A DNA stretch of 6,382 nucleotides from an uncultured Rhizobiaceae group bacterium (GTDB lineage Bacteria; Pseudomonadota; Alphaproteobacteria; Rhizobiales; Rhizobiaceae): assembly GCA_905479965.1 (NCBI GenBank), contig CAJQOR010000058.1, positions 1 through 6,382 of the forward strand, read 5' to 3'. A program made the position numbers and the translations under genes. Below are positions 1-4,373 of the stretch, piece by piece (the first letter of the stretch is position 1; every line of letters starts with the position of its first letter). Under the pieces are notes generated by a model. It was given only the letters and a program-made list of their open reading frames with translations. It searched no databases and was not told the origin of the DNA.

Positions 1-785
1 TCATTCAGATCAATGGTCATCGTTTCAGTAAACGAGTTACCTATGCTATCGGTAGCCTGAATCGTAATTTCGTGTAAAGGCGCTGTTTCAAAGTCTAGAT
101 CAGCACCTTCTCTGACGCGAATTTCGTCGCCAACAATTTCAAAATAACCCGATGGATCGGACACAATTGCATAGGTGTGCGTATCACTATCGTTAGCATC
201 AACTGTTGAAAGTGTCGCGATAACAGTGCCGCCGGATGCATTTTCGTCGACAGAGCTGTTTTCATAAACAATGTCGGTCGGTGCAACATTCACTTCGTCT
301 GAGCCGCCTGGCGTAGTGGAGCCGCCACCTGACGAGGACGAACTTTGTTGATTTGCGTTAGAAGTATTTGAACCTTCTTCAAGTGCATTAAGCTCAGGAG
401 CTAAAGGAGCGCCCGCACCCGATTGTACAGAATTTAGATCAACACCATCCAATGAGGGCGTATTTTGAACTTCGACATTGTTATCCGGGTTTGGTGTATT
501 TTCAGAGGCAGGAGCGTTATCTGCAAAAGTATCTTGATCATTGGAGTTAGATTTCTGGCCAGTCGGCGCGTTGTTGCCCGGAGATTGCGAAGCCGGCGCA
601 TTGAGACCGCTTTCTAATGGTTGCTGATTTGCATGCTCTAGGCCAGCACCAATTTCTTCCTGGCTTGGCAGCACAATATCCATGCGTTCAATTGGCGTTT
701 CGCCCCCAAGATCAAAATTGTCTGTATCAATTTTGTTTTTCTTAGCTGCACCTGCTTTTTCTGAACCTTGCTCAACCATAGACAT
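1..785 (-). CDS. Large type I-secreted adhesin-like protein with cadherin-like domain, N-terminal 261 residues (partial)
   Basis: The frame stays open from an ATG at 785 to the left edge, so the gene is cut off at its 3' side. There is no Sec signal peptide or membrane segment. Residues 1-45 are charged. Residues 45-165 are a low-complexity Asn/Pro/Ser/Gly-rich linker with NAPAS repeated at 62-66 and 90-94, a related NAPTG at 72-76, and a run of Ser and Gly at 148-155. Residues 167-261 look like one cadherin-like repeat: VNVAPTDI entry, the calcium-type DANDSD at 197-201, LDFET at 230-234 and ATDSIGNS at 244-251. Proteins of this kind are usually very long, calcium-binding and exported by type I secretion through a C-terminal signal, which would lie outside the window. 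The adaptor gene directly upstream on the same strand fits this. The ATG at 785 has AGGAG five bases ahead; a second ATG at 779 is less well placed. The adhesin role is inferred, and an RTX enzyme with cadherin repeats is not excluded. Confidence 0.85.
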   Translation of the reverse strand, partial: MSMVEQGSEKAGAAKKNKIDTDNFDLGGETPIERMDIVLPSQEEIGAGLEHANQQPLESGLNAPASQSPGNNAPTGQKSNSNDQDTFADNAPASENTPNPDNNVEVQNTPSLDGVDLNSVQSGAGAPLAPELNALEEGSNTSNANQQSSSSSGGGSTTPGGSDEVNVAPTDIVYENSSVDENASGGTVIATLSTVDANDSDTHTYAIVSDPSGYFEIVGDEIRVREGADLDFETAPLHEITIQATDSIGNSFTETMTIDLN

Positions 786-790
786 ACTAA

Positions 791-795
791 CTCCT
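791..795 (-). promoter_or_regulatory. Ribosome binding site of the adhesin-like gene
   Basis: AGGAG on the minus strand lies five bases before the ATG at 785 and eleven before the second in-frame ATG at 779. This favours the first ATG as the start. Confidence 0.65.
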
Positions 796-806
796 GAAAC
801 TGTCGA

Positions 807-835
807 ATGATTAATTTAAATGTAAAAGTTTTCAA
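807..835 (-). promoter_or_regulatory. Candidate promoter of the adhesin-like gene
   Basis: On the minus strand TTGAAA (835-830, five of six bases of the sigma-70 -35 consensus) is followed after 17 bases by AATCAT (812-807, four of six of the -10 consensus). Transcription would begin near 800 and give a leader of about 15 bases that just contains the AGGAG site. The -35 lies inside the palindrome at 830-845, a common place for a repressor site. The call rests only on matches in AT-rich DNA and is tentative. Confidence 0.3.
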
Positions 836-845
836 AAGGTTGAAA
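830..845. repeat. Palindrome TTTCAA-N4-TTGAAA upstream of the adhesin-like gene
   Basis: Perfect six-base arms separated by AAGG. It overlaps the candidate -35 box and shares the string TTTTCAAA(A)GGT with the palindrome at 962-975. It may be an operator; no regulator family could be assigned. Confidence 0.4.
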
Positions 846-961
846 GGGGCGTTACAAGATCTACGAAATGCCATCATAGTTAACAAAATAACTCCAGATT
901 TAAATCGGCGAATTTGCAAGATGACGCACATATAGAGCCAAACAGACTTACTATCATCTAA

Positions 962-975
962 ACCTTTTCAAAGGT
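962..975. repeat. Palindrome ACCTTT-TC-AAAGGT in the gap between adaptor and adhesin genes
   Basis: Perfect six-base arms around a two-base centre, about 130 bases upstream of the related palindrome at 830-845. The stem is too short and AT-rich, and lacks a T-run, to be a convincing terminator. A paired protein-binding site is the likelier reading. The rest of the gap (786-1064) shows no gene and no good terminator after the adaptor gene, but it does contain the direct repeat CATAATA at 1010-1016 and 1020-1026, spaced by one helical turn. Confidence 0.35.
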
Positions 976-1064
976 ATGGATGACAACGAACGCAAATGTA
1001 TTAGTTGCCCATAATACTACATAATAACAAATTTTATGATTAATGCGCAAATACGACTGACAAC

Positions 1065-2387
1065 TTAGCGCTCAGAGAAAGATGAGCTGAAGGATTTCAG
1101 AACCGGTTTGAGCATGTAACGCATGAGCGACTTCGAACCAGTTTTGATCTTCGCATCAACCACCATGCCAGCATGGAGATAACGCTTACTCTGATCTTCA
1201 CCGATGAAGTTGTCTTTTAAATCAATCACAGCCTTGTAATAAGGTTCGCCTTTTTCAGTTAAGAATGTAGTTGGCGATAGAACTGCAATCTTACCAGTTG
1301 CTGTACCAAAAATACTTGGATCAAATGTAGAAATATTGACCTCAGCATTATCGCCTTCTTTAATGTGACCAATGTCATAAGGATCAACGCGAACTTCAGC
1401 AACGATTTGGCGTTCAGCTGGGACAACTCGAGCTATCAATTCACCTGAGCCAATCACTTCACCTTCAGCTTTTTGTACAACTTCCTGCACAATGCCATCG
1501 ATAGGTGATTTGATAAATAACCTGTCAGCGCGATCTTGTTGTTTGTTAAGTTGCTCACGTGCTTGAGCAAGCTCAGATAAAATCTGTGCTTGTTCTTCAC
1601 CAAGCAATTTCTTTTCCTGTGCCAACTTGCTTTCGATGACGCGACCAGCTTCTTCCAGCTGTAATTCGGCAACTTGTTGCTGGCCAAACGCGCTATCAAT
1701 GCTCTGAGTAACGCGTTCTAAACTCGCTTTAGCATCCAGATATTCTTTGCGCGATACGTGTCCGGCTTTCAAAAGTGATTGCAAACTGTCGTGGCGTTCT
1801 TGCTCAATGGTCAACTGACGCTTTAAGCTTTTCACTTCACATTCGTAAGCATTGGCCTCAAGCCGCTTTAATGCTTTGCCAGTTTCAAGATTGGCGAGCT
1901 CTTTTTGTAAAAGCGCAGCGCGGGCATAATGCGCGACTTTCTCTTTTTCGTATAAATCGGGATATTGCTGCCCGATATTACCAAAATCAGGTTCTTCTTC
2001 GTTGGCTAAAGCTTCTAATGATTTTAAACGAAGCTCGAGAGATACGGCCTGAATTTCCACTTGCCCAAAATCAGCTTCGGTAGAAGTCGCATTGAGCAAA
2101 ATAATTGTATCGCCTGCTTTAACTCTCTGGCCTTCTTTGACTAGAACAGCATCAACGATGCCACCTTCGCGGTGTTCGATAGAGGTCACATTTGCAGTTG
2201 GTATGATTTCGCCGTTGGCAAGCACTAATTCATCAATTGGGGCAAAGATCGACCAGACGATTGCCGCAATAAACAACAAGCACAAAAGATTAGCCCGCCT
2301 GCCCATCACGATGATTGTTTTGTCATCATCTAATTCAGCTGGCAGGATAAAGGAGTTTCCAGAAACTTCACTTTTCCTAATCTGCAC
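1065..2387 (-). CDS. HlyD-family type I secretion periplasmic adaptor (membrane fusion protein)
   Basis: This 440-residue protein would bridge an inner-membrane ABC exporter and a TolC-like outer-membrane channel. Residues 1-31 are cytoplasmic, and one membrane helix lies at about 32-49 (ANLLCLLFIAAIVWSIF). The first half of the lipoyl/barrel-sandwich fold is at 57-100 (ANGEIIP, EGGIVDAVLVKEGQRVKAGD). A long Leu/Glu/Lys/Gln-rich helical hairpin spans about 105-288. The second half is at 289-325 (IKSPIDGIVQEV), followed by a beta-barrel region. The C-terminus has HAGMVVDAKIKTGSKSLMRYMLKPV, the usual ending of the type I secretion adaptors. Length and domain order match a complete family member. 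The start is a GTG at 2387, because a TGA three codons upstream closes the frame; GTGGGA about ten bases before it is a modest ribosome binding site. The next gene on the strand is its probable cargo. No ABC transporter gene precedes it, so that partner must be encoded elsewhere or beyond the left edge. Confidence 0.95.
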   Translation of the reverse strand: MQIRKSEVSGNSFILPAELDDDKTIIVMGRRANLLCLLFIAAIVWSIFAPIDELVLANGEIIPTANVTSIEHREGGIVDAVLVKEGQRVKAGDTIILLNATSTEADFGQVEIQAVSLELRLKSLEALANEEEPDFGNIGQQYPDLYEKEKVAHYARAALLQKELANLETGKALKRLEANAYECEVKSLKRQLTIEQERHDSLQSLLKAGHVSRKEYLDAKASLERVTQSIDSAFGQQQVAELQLEEAGRVIESKLAQEKKLLGEEQAQILSELAQAREQLNKQQDRADRLFIKSPIDGIVQEVVQKAEGEVIGSGELIARVVPAERQIVAEVRVDPYDIGHIKEGDNAEVNISTFDPSIFGTATGKIAVLSPTTFLTEKGEPYYKAVIDLKDNFIGEDQSKRYLHAGMVVDAKIKTGSKSLMRYMLKPVLKSFSSSFSER

Positions 2388-2393
2388 TTTTGT

Positions 2394-2447
2394 TCAATCC
2401 CACTTGATAAATGATGCATTCATCGCACCTAAATACGTTGTAGCCAT
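2394..2447 (-). other. Short upstream ORF in frame with the adaptor gene (possible leader peptide)
   Basis: ATG at 2447 opens 17 codons (MATTYLGAMNASFIKWD) ending in TGA. Two codons later, in the same frame, comes the GTG start of the adaptor. It has no clear ribosome binding site. It could be a leader peptide coupled to adaptor translation, an older N-terminus cut off by a stop mutation, or chance. The in-frame arrangement is visible; function is unknown. Confidence 0.2.
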
Positions 2448-2722
2448 TTTGGGAAATCAGCAGGTAATTCAATTAACCCCAAAAATCACATGCTACTTTT
2501 AGTATTTCTACCAGAGGTATCGTTAATATTCAGCTAACTTTCGCTGTTTGTGCGGCATTTAATATTTTCGGAACCAGCTCATCTGGCGCTGAATCAGATA
2601 TGTCCCCTGTAATATCTTGATCAGTTTAGTTAGCTTAGTTGAAAAAGGACTATCTTTGGCCCACAGTTAAGGTTTCAACAAGCACTCCAAGTTTTGCAAA
2701 TCAACTTTTATTAATCTTTTTT

Positions 2723-2752
2723 TTGTCATGATACGGTTTTATGATGTAATTA
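2723..2752 (+). promoter_or_regulatory. Candidate promoter of the GGDEF gene
   Basis: TTGTCA (2723-2728) is followed after 18 bases by TAATTA (2747-2752), which would give a leader of about 20 bases before the ATG at 2781. A second -10-like box, TATGAT at 2740-2745, has only T-rich DNA at its -35 position. Either could be used. This is pattern matching in AT-rich DNA. Confidence 0.35.
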
Positions 2753-2780
2753 CCTACCAAATAGAATAGATTTTTTAACA

Positions 2781-3881
2781 ATGACACAAAAATCAGCCGA
2801 TCTTCCACAACACCCAAAAACTAATCCGGCATCAAATGCTATGGCGAAAGTGGCAGCTTTCATGCAGCGCATGAATATTGAATGCACCCCTGCAAACTTT
2901 GAATTACTTTTTGCAGTCGTCGGTGGCCAGAACGAAGAGCTTCGTTCTGAGTTTAGTAAACTTGATCGCAATATCCGTCAGCAAGATCTGGATATTCTTA
3001 TCCGCAAACACATCCCGCACCATGTTGAAGATGATGTTGCATCTGAATCTATTGATACAGTTGGTGATGAGTTAAACAAATTTATGGACCTGGTTAAATC
3101 GGAAAGCTCATCGCTTGAGAAATTTGACAAGGTTTTACAGCAACAAACACAAACTCTTGCGAACCCAGAGAACGTTTCGCCGGAAAAGCTCAAAAGCACC
3201 ATTTCAAATATTTCAGCTGCAACCGCACAGAAAATGGAAGAAGGTCGCAGGATCAAGGAAGCTGTCAGTGAACAAGTGCAGCGTCTTGACGTCGTTGCAT
3301 CTGAGCTTAACAATTTCAAACAGCAAAAATTCACAGACCCTTTGACTGGCCTTCCTAACCGCCGTGCATTTAACAAAGAAATACTGGCGATCTATGCCAA
3401 TGAGCAACCCAAAGCCTGCTCCATGGTTATGATCGAAATTGATGCCTTTGCACATGTTAAAAACAATCTTGGTCCCCTCATCGCTGACAAGTTTGTGGTT
3501 CATGTTGCCAACATTATTAAAGAATCTTGCTCAGCGAAAGACTATCTCGCACGTGCATCTGACACACAATTTGCTTTCATTTTTGATCGTATTTCTGAAA
3601 AGACTGTCGAAGGTCTAGTAAATAAAATCAGGCAGTCAGTTGCCAAAACACCTTTGATGAACGCGACAAATGGCAAACCTATTGGCAATGTTACCATTTC
3701 AGGTGGTATCTGTGATGCAAGCACCGCCTCTGGCACTGGCGATATTCTGGCAAAAACAGAAGCAGCTTTGGAACTTTCGAAGAAGAAAAAAGGCAATCAG
3801 ATTACTCTTTACGAAGAGCGTAAGAGTGGTGACAGTAGCCTTGAACGCAATACATGGTCGCTTTATAATGAAACCGGCTAA
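2781..3881 (+). CDS. GGDEF-domain protein with degenerate active site (probably catalytically inactive)
   Basis: This is a 366-residue soluble protein. Residues 21-80 (FMQRMNIECTPANFELLFAVVGGQNEEL) match the helical N-terminal domain common in alphaproteobacterial diguanylate cyclases. Residues 95-182 are helical, with likely coiled coil. The GGDEF fold starts with a well-kept DPLTGLPNRRAF (186-197) and runs to VTISGGICDAS (304-314) and a KTEAAL...KKKKGNQ end (325-340). The signature itself is lost. After Arg258, where GGDEF is expected, the protein has S260-D261-T262-Q263-F264. The first metal-site Asp is Glu219 in EIDAFAHVKNN, while Asp236 is kept. No RxxD inhibitory site lies ahead of the motif. 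Cyclase activity is therefore unlikely, and GTP or partner binding remains possible. The ATG at 2781 lacks a good Shine-Dalgarno sequence, which suggests weak translation; Met21 is an alternative without better support. The gene is divergent from the secretion genes and in line with the chemoreceptor. Confidence 0.9.
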   Translation: MTQKSADLPQHPKTNPASNAMAKVAAFMQRMNIECTPANFELLFAVVGGQNEELRSEFSKLDRNIRQQDLDILIRKHIPHHVEDDVASESIDTVGDELNKFMDLVKSESSSLEKFDKVLQQQTQTLANPENVSPEKLKSTISNISAATAQKMEEGRRIKEAVSEQVQRLDVVASELNNFKQQKFTDPLTGLPNRRAFNKEILAIYANEQPKACSMVMIEIDAFAHVKNNLGPLIADKFVVHVANIIKESCSAKDYLARASDTQFAFIFDRISEKTVEGLVNKIRQSVAKTPLMNATNGKPIGNVTISGGICDASTASGTGDILAKTEAALELSKKKKGNQITLYEERKSGDSSLERNTWSLYNETG

Positions 3882-3926
3882 TTCTTATGCCGCAAAAATC
3901 TTCTGAGTTTATTTTTTGTCTCGCTA

Positions 3927-3942
3927 TTAATTCGTTATTAAC
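3927..3942 (+). promoter_or_regulatory. CtrA-type binding site TTAA-N7-TTAAC
   Basis: TTAA (3927-3930), seven bases, then TTAAC (3938-3942) match the full consensus of the alphaproteobacterial cell-cycle and motility regulator CtrA. The second half also reads TTAACCAT. It lies 46 bases after the GGDEF stop and about 430 before the chemoreceptor start. TTATCA at 3966-3971 could serve as a -10 box. The match is exact; binding is inferred. Confidence 0.45.
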
Positions 3943-3990
3943 CATACAAGTTCATTTTCCATACCTTATCACTAGCATGATAATCCGAAC

Positions 3991-4040
3991 GGCAGGCACC
4001 TGACTATTCACTAATTATATTCAGGTGCTTGCTATTTTTA
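3991..4040 (+). terminator. Stem-loop with T-rich tail, possible intrinsic terminator
   Basis: GCAGGCACCTGA (3992-4003) pairs with TCAGGTGCTTGC (4021-4032), giving 12 pairs with one G-U wobble; a further G-U closes the base. The loop is 17 bases. It is followed by TATTTTTA at 4033-4040. It may end GGDEF-gene transcription about 110 bases past the stop, or end a short RNA started just upstream. The long loop and interrupted T-run make it an imperfect terminator. Confidence 0.5.
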
Positions 4041-4076
4041 TTTGCACCACTGTTATTGCTGGAAGCAAGTGTTTAA

Positions 4077-4090
4077 TTGATTTTAATCAA
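4077..4090. promoter_or_regulatory. FNR/FixK-type box TTGAT-N4-ATCAA
   Basis: TTGAT-TTTA-ATCAA is an exact match to the palindromic consensus of FNR/FixK/FnrL oxygen-responsive activators. Its centre is near 4083.5, so an activated start about 41 bases away would fall near 4125 on the plus strand. TTATCA at 4111-4116 is a possible -10. The chemoreceptor start is 283 bases further on. The sequence match is certain; use in the cell is inferred. Confidence 0.5.
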
Positions 4091-4297
4091 TCAAAAATTA
4101 TCGAAATTTTTTATCAGATTGGCCCTTCTATTCAGCCCATCGATAGCCGTGATGCACCGGGCGAGCCTGTCATGCTTCAGTTAATTAGGTTGTGCTTAAC
4201 TGTGAAAATACAATCATAAATTACTTAAATCTTAACAAATAACTGCGAATTCTTGTAATTAAACCTGATACATTATTTTAACCGCCAAATGATTATT

Positions 4298-4354
4298 ATG
4301 AATGAGTGATCGCTGCGAGTCCGTTTCAAGGCGCGTAGCAATTTTATAATTCAT
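4298..4354 (+). promoter_or_regulatory. Possible leader hairpin ahead of the chemoreceptor gene
   Basis: ATGAAT (4298-4303) can pair with ATTCAT (4349-4354), and GCTGCG (4312-4317) with CGTAGC (4334-4339, one G-U), with a short CC/GG pairing inside (4321-4322 with 4330-4331). The structure would end nine bases before the ribosome binding site. The arms are short and match no riboswitch class known to me. Confidence 0.2.
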
Positions 4355-4362
4355 TATTTTTT

Positions 4363-4368
4363 AAGGTG
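4363..4368 (+). promoter_or_regulatory. Ribosome binding site of the chemoreceptor gene
   Basis: AAGGTG ends five bases before the ATG at 4374. This fixes the start and places the transmembrane helix at the very N-terminus, as expected for a chemoreceptor. Confidence 0.65.
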
Positions 4369-4373
4369 TTAAG

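Larger units (their letters stand above)
2388..2780. other. Divergent intergenic region between the adaptor and GGDEF genes
   Basis: This 393-bp AT-rich gap should hold the promoters of both divergent genes. Visible items are: the candidate GGDEF-gene promoter at 2723-2752; a 17-codon ORF at 2394-2447 (minus strand) in frame with the adaptor gene; the inverted repeat AGATAT-N10-ATATCT at 2596-2617; a one-mismatch CtrA-like site TTAA-N7-CTAAC at 2523-2538; and an open stretch without a start codon at 2530-2625 (minus) that may be a decayed gene end. The run of eight T at 2717-2724 has no stem before it, so it is not called a terminator. No confident gene was found. Confidence 0.6.
3882..4373. 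other. Long intergenic region between GGDEF and chemoreceptor genes
   Basis: This 492-bp stretch has no convincing gene. It contains an exact CtrA-type site (3927-3942), a stem-loop with a T-rich tail (3991-4040), an exact FNR/FixK-type site (4077-4090), and a possible leader hairpin (4298-4354). A weak promoter-like pair sits just ahead of the chemoreceptor: TTGTAA at 4253-4258 and TATTTT at 4274-4279, 15 bases apart. The spacing of these items leaves room for a small RNA or a long regulated leader. Confidence 0.6.

Noticed and set aside
638..931. 97-codon open frame on the minus strand across the adhesin start
   Set aside because: It overlaps the adhesin N-terminus in another frame, gives a protein rich in Lys, Arg, Phe and Leu with no recognisable domain, and lacks a good ribosome binding site.
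2092..2502. 136-codon open frame on the plus strand
   Set aside because: It is mostly antisense to the 5' part of the adaptor gene and has no domain or ribosome binding site.
2532..2635. Eight-base inverted repeat AGCTAACT/AGTTAGCT enclosing about 90 bases
   Set aside because: The arms are short, do not extend, and have no target duplication or transposon feature; chance is sufficient in DNA of this composition.
2717..2724. Run of eight T as an intrinsic terminator
   Set aside because: No GC-rich stem precedes it; it more likely belongs to the AT-rich promoter region of the GGDEF gene.
4025..4219. 64-codon open frame on the plus strand in the gap before the chemoreceptor
   Set aside because: It starts at a GTG inside the stem-loop, has no ribosome binding site, covers the FNR-type box, and its product resembles nothing I recognise.
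4282..4373. c-di-GMP (GEMM) riboswitch in the chemoreceptor leader
   Set aside because: The hairpin lacks the conserved GEMM core elements and tetraloop-receptor parts; only simple short arms are present.
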